DNA of 6,687 bases from Syntrophus sp034006265 (lineage in GTDB: Bacteria; Desulfobacterota; Syntrophia; Syntrophales; Syntrophaceae), in assembly GCA_034006265.1 (NCBI GenBank), contig JAVETB010000121.1, forward strand, positions 1 to 6,687, given 5' to 3'. Of this stretch, positions 1 through 6,384 are shown piece after piece; the stretch's first letter is position 1; every line of letters begins with the position of its first letter. The notes beneath the pieces were generated by a model that saw only the letters and a list, made by a program, of their open reading frames with translations, did not search any database and was not told where the DNA came from. Both the position numbers and the translations under genes were made by a program.

Positions 1-551
1 GCAGCAAAACAGATGTTCCTGCCGAGAGCGAAGGCCCTTGCGCCGATGGATCGGCACAGGTCAGCCCCTCGCGCATCCCTGTGCACCCGCACCCCGCTGA
101 AGTCATATCCAAATCGCGGCTCGAAAAATGAACGGGCCGAACTCGATAGGGGTTGTCCGCCACCGTTCAGGGCATTCATGCCGGACTCGATATCAGAGCC
201 GACGTCAGCGCCTTCAGCCTTGCACGAAATCCACGGAGTGCCCCCTTCCAGGTTTTCGAAAGCCTCCGCATCTTCCCCGCACGGAGGACCTTTTGACACC
301 TGTCCGGCAGATCCGGTCTGAACCAGGGAATCCGGCATGCGCATGATCAGCTCCGCCACCCGGTCCGCCTCCCTCTCCTGGACATCATCTTCAGACCCGA
401 CTGCGAGTTTCGGTTGGATGTTCGATTCTCGAAGCACCTGCCGGATCGCCTGACGATTTCTGCTCATTTGGCTGCACGAAGACGGACCCGGGGGCTGCCA
501 TGACCGGGCGGCACCGCTTGGACATCTTGTTTTATCGGCAAATGTTTTCAT
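1..551 (-). CDS. DUF4157-family protein, probable injection-system cargo or toxin (N-terminal 183 codons; runs off left edge)
   Basis: This gene is open at the left edge; 183 codons plus two bases are present. Translation begins MKTFADKT at the ATG whose complement is at 549-551. It is preceded by GAGGGA at a 5-base spacing and by an in-frame TGA three codons upstream, so no earlier start is possible. Residues 1-28 are a Pro/Ser-rich leader. Residues 45-72 carry IQPKLAVGSEDD, EREADRVA and a closing RM. Residues 132-183 contain GQPLSSSARSFFEPRFG, then DFSGVRVH (150-157) and ARAFALG (171-177). Both blocks are hallmarks of DUF4157, a family with a zincin-like fold that is repeatedly associated with eCIS loci and fused to toxin domains. 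The expected HExxH lies beyond the edge and cannot be verified. Residues 73-131 are a low-conservation linker with Cys91 and Cys110. The start follows the upstream cargo gene by 20 bases, implying co-transcription. The toxin activity, if any, would be in the missing C-terminus. The family call is firm; the cargo role is inferred. Confidence 0.88.
   Translation of the reverse strand, partial: MKTFADKTRCPSGAARSWQPPGPSSCSQMSRNRQAIRQVLRESNIQPKLAVGSEDDVQEREADRVAELIMRMPDSLVQTGSAGQVSKGPPCGEDAEAFENLEGGTPWISCKAEGADVGSDIESGMNALNGGGQPLSSSARSFFEPRFGYDFSGVRVHRDARGADLCRSIGARAFALGRNICFA
336..419 (-). other. VGxxDDxxEREADxVA module of the DUF4157 protein
   Basis: Residues 45-72 contain KLAVGSEDD, EREADRVAE and RM. 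This is the counterpart of the module in the upstream 879-residue protein. Here it is followed about 60 residues later by the canonical DUF4157 segment with DFSGVRVH. Confidence 0.75.
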
Positions 552-556
552 CTCTG

Positions 557-562
557 TCCCTC
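557..562 (-). promoter_or_regulatory. Ribosome binding site for the DUF4157 gene
   Basis: GAGGGA on the minus strand lies 5 bases before the ATG at 551. It supports this start over the in-frame ATG at 467 (residue 29), which has no purine-rich sequence upstream. It falls inside the 20-base gap after the stop of the preceding gene, so translation of the two may be coupled. Confidence 0.6.
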
Positions 563-571
563 ACTCAGAGT

Positions 572-3211
572 TCAATCCATGGGGCTCAGAAATCCTTCCC
601 TGGAGGAAAAGGGCGGCGTGATATCCCGTCCCTGATCCAGATTTTTCAAATGCTTGATGAGGTCAAGCCGCCAATAATACTCAAAAAGCAGCGAGGAGCG
701 CCGACCCTGAACGATCCGCTTCGATGCCACGGGACTCGGTCTGTGTGTCGATAAAAGTTCACCCATCTCTTTCTTGATGCTCAAGAGCCGCTGGTAGGCT
801 TCCTCGACCGGGGCCGCCAGCGCCAGGAGCTTCTCTCGATAGTCCTTTACCGATTGCCTGTAGACGGCGCTGTTCGGGGCTTCGGGGCTGAGCAGCCTCT
901 CCCTGTATTCCTGCCAGAGCTTGTGCGCCGCGGCGTTCCAGAAGGGAAGCAGGATGGAATTGTGGAAGGCCTTGTAGTCCTCCAGCATTTTCAAATACCG
1001 CAGATGAAGCTGGTAAATGTCGCTGGAGGGTTTCTTCGTTTCGGCACTGAAGAGTTCTCTGGACAGCAAAGCCCTGTATTGCCGCCACAGCGCTCCTTTG
1101 ATTCCGGCCTCGCCCTTGGCTTCGGCATAGGCCGAGGCGGGGACGTCTTTCGCGGCGCCGGGCATGGTGACGTGGGAAATAAAATAGCTTCCGGCCAGTT
1201 CGAGGATGAATTGGTCGTAGTCTTTGGGCCCCGGAATGCGGTCGTCCCGTGTCTTCGAATCCCATTGTTTTTTAAGTTCGTCCAGGGTCACGTAGTCCTC
1301 CCGGAAGAATTTTGTGCGAGCTCCAGCGGGAAGCGACTTCAGCTGTGCGCTCTCAGGCAGGGGCGTAATCGCGTTGTTATGGGCAATGACGGTGGGCACC
1401 TCTTCACCTGCCAGGATTAATCCCACATGATCAGGGAAAAACACGAACCGGATTTTCAGGCGAAGACGTTCGCTGATGAGGGAAAGCATATACACAATCC
1501 TGAGCGCGTAGACGCCGCAGTCATGGATGACTTGACCCGTCAGGGCCCGCGGCAGCGGTGCCGTCAACAGATTCCGGCCATAATCATCAATATTGAATGG
1601 GGTGGAAATCGTAAAAGCCTTCAGGTAGCGGAAGAGCAGATCCAGGATTCGCAGGAAAGCTTCAGAAGCGGAGAGTTTCTGTTGCCCGACCATCCGGTCG
1701 TACTTCGCCGCAAGGAACTTTCTCCAATCGTCAATACTGTTGAGGCGGAATTTCTCACCTCCCAGCGCCTGGGCAATGAGTGCCTTATTTTCCTCTCCTT
1801 CCCGTTTCGCCTTCGGTTCCCTGGTCTCCAGCCCGTACATCTCCCTGACGAGCTTGATCTGATCATGGCGGATCGAGCAGATCCGCTGCAGCGTCAACTG
1901 CTTTTCCTTTCCTGTTTCCTGTCGGATATCGAAGTACTCGATCTTCACCCGAGGCCCCTTGCCGGCGCCGAAAAACTCCTCGTGAGTCCCTCCTTTTTTC
2001 GTGAAGGTCGACCGCGTCACCTCCGGCGCGAGCGCTCCCACGAACAAAGAGGCTTTCCCCGCGCCGCGGATGTCCGTCTGCGCCTGGACCTGGATGTCCT
2101 TGAGGAGCGCCTCAGCCTTGTCCAGCGAAGCCGATGTGCCGGCGGTCTGCACCTCCGAGATGGCGTCGTCCATCCTTTTCTGCAGGATTTGCTGCAATGC
2201 GGTGTGCAGCCGCTTTACATACGCGACGAGCGCTTCAAGGTACAGGCCGATGGAGAAGAATCCCAGCGAGCCCTCAGCTGCCGACGAAAAAATGGAACGC
2301 ATAGTCTGAAGGTCAGCCCCGGCTTCCTCCAGGTTGAGCTTTGAAATCCCCTGCATGACGAGAGCGAGTGCCTTGAACATCCGGTCGGACGATGCGGTTA
2401 TGGCTGCCTCGCTGCTCAGGTCGATGCTCTCGGCAGCGGTGGACGCAAGCACCTCGTAGTAGTTGGATTGCTCCTCCAGGGGCCACCGGCCGACACCTGT
2501 CCGTTTCGCAAAGATCCGCATCTCCTCCGCCTGGCCGGCGAGGCCGAGAAGCGCAAGCCGCACCGCTATCTGCTCCGCCAGGGAAGGAGAAAGCACGAAC
2601 TGGTATTTGGCGGTGGTGTAGTCGAAACCCGCCTGCGACCATTCTGCCAGACGAAATTCGGGTTTGAAGCCTGCCATGGCGGTAACGAATTCCCGCACCG
2701 CTTTTGCGATGTCGGCAAGGGCCTTCCGGCTCTTTCCCTGCGCATCGGCAACGTCGATCGCCTCCACGATTTCGAGCAATTTCTTACGTAGTTCAGCGCC
2801 TGGCGCAGATGAACGCCCACTCAGGTCCCTGCGGACCTCTTCCCGGAGATCACTGTAATAGGCCTGTTCCCCCGCACTCCCCGGCTGCGGGGGCGATTTT
2901 CGGCGAAGGACAGACGGACCGGAGGATGGGAACCCCCTCGATTGCAGATGGTCCTGCTTTGGATCAGCAGTACGGGATTCCATCCGGTTTTCGTCGGACA
3001 TTCGCAAAACGGCCTCCGCCACTTTGTCCGCTTCACGCTCGAAGATGTCGTCAGCGGGGCCCACATGGAGCTTCGATTGCAGGCCTTCCCCGCGCAGAAT
3101 CTTCCGTACGCGGTCTAGATTGGCGGTATCCGAAGGATCCGGCAAAGCTTGGTGAATGGATGTCCGCACCGGAACAGCTCGTCTGATCGCTTTGTCAATG
3201 CGACCCTGCAT
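572..3211 (-). CDS. Putative injection-system cargo: DUF4157-like N-terminal tag, long helical region and putative Cys-His-Asn hydrolase domain (879 aa)
   Basis: This is a complete gene of 879 residues. The ATG at 3211 is chosen because AAAGGAG sits 7 bases upstream; an in-frame ATG 20 codons earlier has no comparable site. Residues 44-71 hold LQSKLHVGPADD, EREADKVA and a closing RM, the same module as at the start of the next gene. The GxDFSxVRVH and HExxH parts of DUF4157 are absent. Residues 72-110 are a polar, Pro-rich linker ending near VLRRK. Residues about 115-385 are mostly predicted helix, with a moderately hydrophobic stretch at 314-332. Residues about 535-645 look catalytic: Cys565 in HDCGVYALRIV, His595 in FPDHVGLIL and Asn612/Asn613 in IAHNN, with spacing and order matching papain or transglutaminase-like folds. 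The C-terminus (about 695-860) is again helical, Tyr/Leu/Arg-rich and coiled-coil-like. No signal peptide is seen. I recognise no named family for the body. A toxic cysteine protease, transglutaminase or deamidase activity is inferred only; a structural role remains possible. Confidence 0.85.
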   Translation of the reverse strand: MQGRIDKAIRRAVPVRTSIHQALPDPSDTANLDRVRKILRGEGLQSKLHVGPADDIFEREADKVAEAVLRMSDENRMESRTADPKQDHLQSRGFPSSGPSVLRRKSPPQPGSAGEQAYYSDLREEVRRDLSGRSSAPGAELRKKLLEIVEAIDVADAQGKSRKALADIAKAVREFVTAMAGFKPEFRLAEWSQAGFDYTTAKYQFVLSPSLAEQIAVRLALLGLAGQAEEMRIFAKRTGVGRWPLEEQSNYYEVLASTAAESIDLSSEAAITASSDRMFKALALVMQGISKLNLEEAGADLQTMRSIFSSAAEGSLGFFSIGLYLEALVAYVKRLHTALQQILQKRMDDAISEVQTAGTSASLDKAEALLKDIQVQAQTDIRGAGKASLFVGALAPEVTRSTFTKKGGTHEEFFGAGKGPRVKIEYFDIRQETGKEKQLTLQRICSIRHDQIKLVREMYGLETREPKAKREGEENKALIAQALGGEKFRLNSIDDWRKFLAAKYDRMVGQQKLSASEAFLRILDLLFRYLKAFTISTPFNIDDYGRNLLTAPLPRALTGQVIHDCGVYALRIVYMLSLISERLRLKIRFVFFPDHVGLILAGEEVPTVIAHNNAITPLPESAQLKSLPAGARTKFFREDYVTLDELKKQWDSKTRDDRIPGPKDYDQFILELAGSYFISHVTMPGAAKDVPASAYAEAKGEAGIKGALWRQYRALLSRELFSAETKKPSSDIYQLHLRYLKMLEDYKAFHNSILLPFWNAAAHKLWQEYRERLLSPEAPNSAVYRQSVKDYREKLLALAAPVEEAYQRLLSIKKEMGELLSTHRPSPVASKRIVQGRRSSLLFEYYWRLDLIKHLKNLDQGRDITPPFSSREGFLSPMD
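1277..1609 (-). other. Putative papain/transglutaminase-like catalytic domain within the 879-aa protein
   Basis: This covers approximately residues 535-645. A helix begins at Cys565 (DCGVYALRIVYML). Thirty residues later, His595 opens a hydrophobic strand (HVGLILAG). A further strand ends in AHNN, with Asn612/Asn613 placed 17-18 residues after the histidine. Cys, His, Asn/Asp in that order is the arrangement of papain-like and transglutaminase-like enzymes. Ulp1/C48 proteases share the string DCGV but have their histidine before the cysteine, so that family fits less well. The boundaries are estimates and the activity is inferred. Confidence 0.45.
2999..3082 (-). other. VGxxDDxxEREADxVA module of the 879-aa protein
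   Basis: Residues 44-71 form a short amphipathic block matching the N-terminal edge of DUF4157 proteins: KLHVGPADD, then EREADKVAEAV, then RM. The copy in the next gene (residues 45-72, bases 336-419) shares the framework K-L-x-V-G-x(2)-D-D-x(2)-E-R-E-A-D-x-V-A-E-x(3)-R-M with no gap. In this protein the rest of DUF4157 is missing, so the block stands alone as a probable tag. Confidence 0.75.
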
Positions 3212-3304
3212 CGCCGGTCTCCTTTCTTTTCTATGCCACTCAGGAAGACATCGACATGGCCCCCCCGGCACTCGCCTCCATCGTTCAATTAACAGGAAAG
3301 AGCG
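3212..3304 (-). other. 93-base gap between the DUF6519 and cargo genes
   Basis: This is the longest non-coding stretch in the window. On the minus strand it holds the Shine-Dalgarno sequence of the cargo gene at its downstream end and a run of seven G (plus-strand C at 3260-3266) about 49 bases before the start codon. I see no stable hairpin followed by T-rich sequence, and no properly spaced -35/-10 pair. A TTGAAC near 3286 has no partner at 16-18 bases. Read-through transcription from the DUF6519 gene is the simplest reading. Confidence 0.55.
3219..3225 (-). promoter_or_regulatory. Ribosome binding site for the 879-aa cargo gene
   Basis: AAAGGAG on the minus strand with a 7-base spacer to the ATG at 3211 is the strongest such site in the window. 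It decides the start against the in-frame ATG at 3271, whose extra 20 residues (beginning MPGGPCRC) show no family character. Confidence 0.75.
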
Positions 3305-6300
3305 TTACCCCGTGATAAAGAGCCCCAGGTTGGCGGCCCGTTCGGAGCGCCCCTGGGGCGTCATGTCCAGAATGACCGCCTCCCCTTCCCCGCGATTGCC
3401 GACGTAGATGGTAGAGTTTCCCATCACCACGGCGGCGCGGGCGGAGCTCACCTCGAAAACCGATGAAGAGAGGCTCGTGTTCAGGAACGCCATCTGGTTG
3501 TCCTCGCGCAGGAGCGTCAGGTCGCCCAGGATGGCGGAAGAGAAAAGGGCGGGGAGGGTCCCCCCCTGCTTTTCGATGATGTCCGCAAGCCGTTTCTGTA
3601 TGGCTGTGCTGACGTCCATCCGGGTCAAGCGGCAGCCGGTGGCCCGGAATGTTGTTCCGAGACCTCCAAAGGTCACCCGTCCTTCCTTCACCAGATGTTC
3701 CAGGTTTTTCGTTAAATCCGCCGGAAGCGGCCCTGCGGGTTGAAAACCGTAGAGAGTAACGATGCCGAGGATGTCGCAGTCACCAACGTTCCAGTCGGAC
3801 CGTGCATCGGCAATGCCCAGAGCAACAGCGGGATTCTCCCGCACAGCCTCCAGGCGGATCTTCCCGAGCACGCCCTCCATCTCCGCCGGAGCCACGCTGA
3901 TCTGGCGCAGAAGAGCAACAAGCTCCACATAGCTCTGACGCTCCCGGTCTGAAAGGGTCTCCATCTGCCTCACCCGCCCGCTGATGCCTTCGGCCAGGGT
4001 TCGGCGATCCTGCTGGGGAAGATCGGCGACAACCTGAGCCACCACGGCCGCCTTCCGATCAAAGAAGGTCCGGTCGACAACCTGATAGAGGTCAAAGAGG
4101 GTGTTATTGAGATCAAACAGTTTGACCGGGACCTCAAAACTGCTTGATCCCGATGCTTCCAACTCCAAGCCATGCATCGTAACGGTCCGTGCATTGCGGA
4201 CTCCCACGAGAAAGTCTTCCGCGACGACCCCGTAGACCGCCATCCCCTTCAGGGAGATATCACGGCAGTGGTCGAAGAGAAAGGCCCCGGCTGGCGATTC
4301 GCTTGTAACCACCGCCATATCCGAGAGGCATACCGACGCAAGTCCCCTGAAGTGAGCCGGTTTATTCAGCAGGTGGAGCCGCGTGCCATGTCCACACCCG
4401 GAAATGCAGAGATGAACGCCATCGGACTTCGGCTCGATCAGCCTGCCGGTAAATTCATGGTCTCCCGGCAGGAGACAGAGGCAGACGTCCTGCCGTTCCT
4501 CTTTTTCAAGGAGTACATAGAGGGCATCCTCCAGGGTGGCAAAGAGCCCGCCTTCCGGGCCCACGGTCATCCGGCAGCCTCCGCCGGCGGGGCGGGAACA
4601 GAGGGCATCGAGGGCCTCCTGGACCGTGTCGATTCCAGGCTGGTTGAGAAAGGTGCAGGAGCCGCCCGGCCTGTACGAAATCTGTCCCGCCTGGATATCG
4701 CAGAGGAGATTCAGGACATCATCCACGGTATCAACGGTCTTCCCCAGGTAGATGCTCGTGTTGCACGGTTTGGCAAATCCGATCTGACCCGCCGTGACAT
4801 TGCAGAGGAGTTTCAGGGCGTCTTCCACCGTGGCGATGGTGCTCCCCTGGTAGATGCTCGTGTTGCAGGGTTTGGCGAATCCAATATGGGAGGCCTGGAT
4901 CTCGCAGATCATGTCGAGGGCCTGCTTCACGGTACCGGAGAAACCGGCGTAAAGGCCCTTGGAGCAGGTGGCGGTGTAGGCGATATGCTCTGCGGCAAGC
5001 TGGCAGAGGCGGTTCAGGGCCTTCTCCACGTTGTCATGGGTGGCATCGAAGAGGCCGCTGACGCAGGTGGCGACCTGGTATCCCACATCGTGGGCAGAGA
5101 GGTCCGTGAGGGGCGGGAAGCGGTGCCGCCGCTTGTCGGCGTCGTTGTCGAAGGAGACCACCTTGCCATCCAGGACACGGGCCAAGCGGAGATAGTGGTG
5201 GACAATTCCCTGGGGTTCGGAGCTGGCCAGCACGGCATTGCCCGGATCGAGGACCGCCTCCCGGATCGGCGCAAGCCAGAAGTCACCGGCAAGAAAGGTT
5301 TTGCCGGTAAGGTCGAGGGAAAGCTGCAGGGCCTCCAGGTTGATCTGGAGGCTCGAGCCCAGGGTGACGTGGCCGGGGGCACTGGAAGAACCCTCTGTGG
5401 TCAGCGCAATTCCCCGATCGACACCGGTTTCGAGCGACCAGACGGCGCCCGAACACGTCAACTCACAGAAGCCGTCCCAGCGGCGGACAAAGTCCCTGGG
5501 GGCGGCATTGGGAAGCTCGTAAGCGGTTTTGATGACACCGCGCTTCGGGGTGAAGTCTGGGCCCAGGAATAGCCCCAGATACTTTTCCGTGGTGAGGTCG
5601 TGAAACTCATAGACATATTTCGATGAAACGAAGCCCGGGGGCATCTTCTCCACGGCCAGGGCTTCGTATTGCTCGGCTCCGTTCTCGCTGGACCACTTGA
5701 GGATGAGCCGGGTGGGATTCGCGGCGGCCCCCTCCACGGCATGGACCTCCAGCCGGAACAGGTAGTTGCCGACCCGCCCTTTTCCGGCGGAGATGAGGCC
5801 GGCACAGGGATCGCAGGGATCGCCCGACTCCAGGTTCGTGTGGAGGGCCAACGACAGGGTGGCGTTCCCCCGCCGGGGAATCCCCGTCTCCGGATCGATC
5901 TTCTCGCGGCAGATCTTAACCTGCAGCATGGCCTTGGTGCGGGTGCAGGTGTCGGCCCCATGGAGCCCCGGGTCCCGCAGCCGGCCGTCCTCCAGGGAGT
6001 TGACGGTTCGGTCCCAGACATCGGCATAGACGGCGTAAATCCCCGTGGCGGGAAGGGCGGGGTAGGCCGGGAGGTCAGGCTGGTCGCTGGCCGCCAGAGG
6101 TATTTCCCCTGGAATCTCCGCCCGGATGCCGTCCACGTAAAGGTCGCCGGGCTGGATCTTCCGGTCGGCCGTGATGGACACGGCGCCGGTTCGGGGCGAG
6201 CCGTTGCCGACCACATCGACGAGGGCCTGGGTGAGCTGTTCCCGGCAGATGGACACCAGTTCGTTCCAGTCGGAGTCGGTGATCATCCGTCCCTGCTGCT

Positions 6301-6361
6301 GATGGATGCCGGTATAGCCTTTGTCCGGCTGGAAACTGTCGCGTGAGATTTGCGTTTTCAT
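3305..6361 (-). CDS. DUF6519-family protein with Cys-pair repeats and beta-helix, putative tail-fibre/baseplate accessory (1018 aa)
   Basis: This is a complete gene, with AGGAGT 5 bases before its ATG. The opening residues MKTQISRDSF, then QQQGRMITDSDWNE (21-34) and LVDVVGNGSPR (47-57), are the family signature. Further family-like blocks are YADVWDRTV (112-120), ADTCTRTKAMLQVK (136-149), GNYLFRLEVH (198-207), GDFWLAP (359-365) and PQGIVHHY (383-390). Residues 433-588 hold five repeats with the pattern C-x4-[FYL], TVxxALxxLC, AxxI. Residues about 597-745 look like a right-handed beta-helix, with short hydrophobic strands, turns at Gly/Asn and HxxGL- or SxKGM-like rungs. Residues about 746-850 are a charged helical insertion. 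Residues about 858-1018 return to a beta-rich pattern ending in LFITG. No signal peptide or membrane segment is seen. DUF6519 proteins are commonly encoded near phage-tail-like and eCIS structural genes, but their biochemical role is not established to my knowledge. A surface fibre, host-binding or cargo-holding role is inferred from the shape of the sequence and from the two cargo-like genes downstream. Confidence 0.9.
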   Translation of the reverse strand: MKTQISRDSFQPDKGYTGIHQQQGRMITDSDWNELVSICREQLTQALVDVVGNGSPRTGAVSITADRKIQPGDLYVDGIRAEIPGEIPLAASDQPDLPAYPALPATGIYAVYADVWDRTVNSLEDGRLRDPGLHGADTCTRTKAMLQVKICREKIDPETGIPRRGNATLSLALHTNLESGDPCDPCAGLISAGKGRVGNYLFRLEVHAVEGAAANPTRLILKWSSENGAEQYEALAVEKMPPGFVSSKYVYEFHDLTTEKYLGLFLGPDFTPKRGVIKTAYELPNAAPRDFVRRWDGFCELTCSGAVWSLETGVDRGIALTTEGSSSAPGHVTLGSSLQINLEALQLSLDLTGKTFLAGDFWLAPIREAVLDPGNAVLASSEPQGIVHHYLRLARVLDGKVVSFDNDADKRRHRFPPLTDLSAHDVGYQVATCVSGLFDATHDNVEKALNRLCQLAAEHIAYTATCSKGLYAGFSGTVKQALDMICEIQASHIGFAKPCNTSIYQGSTIATVEDALKLLCNVTAGQIGFAKPCNTSIYLGKTVDTVDDVLNLLCDIQAGQISYRPGGSCTFLNQPGIDTVQEALDALCSRPAGGGCRMTVGPEGGLFATLEDALYVLLEKEERQDVCLCLLPGDHEFTGRLIEPKSDGVHLCISGCGHGTRLHLLNKPAHFRGLASVCLSDMAVVTSESPAGAFLFDHCRDISLKGMAVYGVVAEDFLVGVRNARTVTMHGLELEASGSSSFEVPVKLFDLNNTLFDLYQVVDRTFFDRKAAVVAQVVADLPQQDRRTLAEGISGRVRQMETLSDRERQSYVELVALLRQISVAPAEMEGVLGKIRLEAVRENPAVALGIADARSDWNVGDCDILGIVTLYGFQPAGPLPADLTKNLEHLVKEGRVTFGGLGTTFRATGCRLTRMDVSTAIQKRLADIIEKQGGTLPALFSSAILGDLTLLREDNQMAFLNTSLSSSVFEVSSARAAVVMGNSTIYVGNRGEGEAVILDMTPQGRSERAANLGLFITG
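4598..5065 (-). repeat. Five tandem 33-36-residue Cys-pair repeats in the DUF6519 protein
   Basis: Repeat units begin at Cys433, Cys466, Cys499, Cys533 and Cys569, giving spacings of 33, 33, 34 and 36 residues. Each has a second cysteine 19-21 residues later (453, 486, 520, 554, 588). The second cysteine ends an amphipathic helix of the type TVxxALxxLC, which is followed by AxxI and a short strand. The two central units share IGFAKPCNTSIY exactly. Their DNA (4748-4783 and 4850-4885) is 33/36 identical at an offset of 102 bases, and all three differences are synonymous. The outer units are more diverged, and the fifth is longer (PGGSC, FLNQPGIDTV). Cys pairing suggests disulfides or a metal site. 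Confidence 0.85.
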
Positions 6362-6366
6362 GGGTT

Positions 6367-6372
6367 ACTCCT
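6367..6372 (-). promoter_or_regulatory. Ribosome binding site for the DUF6519 gene
   Basis: AGGAGT on the minus strand with a 5-base spacer to the ATG at 6361 confirms the MKTQISRD start expected for this family. It lies within the 23-base gap after the stop of the right-edge gene. Confidence 0.7.
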
Positions 6373-6384
6373 GAAGTATGTAAA

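Noticed and set aside
13..321. Plus-strand small open frame at the left end
   Set aside because: It is antisense to the well-supported DUF4157 N-terminus and its Pro/Ser/Arg-rich composition suggests a shadow.
465..467. Internal ATG (residue 29) as the start of the DUF4157 gene
   Set aside because: There is no purine-rich sequence upstream, whereas the ATG at 551 has GAGGGA and opens with MKTFADKT, which resembles starts I recall for this family.
1511..1530. Ulp1/C48 (SUMO-protease-like) assignment from the string DCGV
   Set aside because: In that family the catalytic His and Asp precede the Cys. Here the only well-placed His follows it, fitting a papain/transglutaminase order better.
1427..2344. 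Plus-strand open frame (305 codons) opposite the 879-residue gene
   Set aside because: It is antisense to the catalytic and helical regions of the supported gene, has no ribosome binding site that I can see and no recognisable domain.
3212..3271. Upstream in-frame ATG adding 20 residues to the 879-residue protein
   Set aside because: It has no Shine-Dalgarno sequence, whereas AAAGGAG sits 7 bases before the ATG at 3211. The extra residues have no family similarity.
3230..3304. Rho-independent terminator or sigma-70 promoter in the 93-base gap
   Set aside because: There is no stem with a following T run, and the only -35-like TTGAAC has no -10 partner at suitable spacing in this GC-rich stretch.
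4748..4885. Possible CRISPR-like or mobile direct repeat because of the near-identical 36-base segments
   Set aside because: The 102-base period is in frame, encodes a protein repeat, and the bases between the copies are also homologous, so there are no spacers.
4172..5572. Long plus-strand open frame (466 codons) opposite the DUF6519 gene
   Set aside because: It lies wholly antisense to a strongly supported family member. Its repeats mirror the Cys-pair repeats of the real gene, and its Gly/Val/Glu-rich composition is typical of a GC-driven shadow frame.
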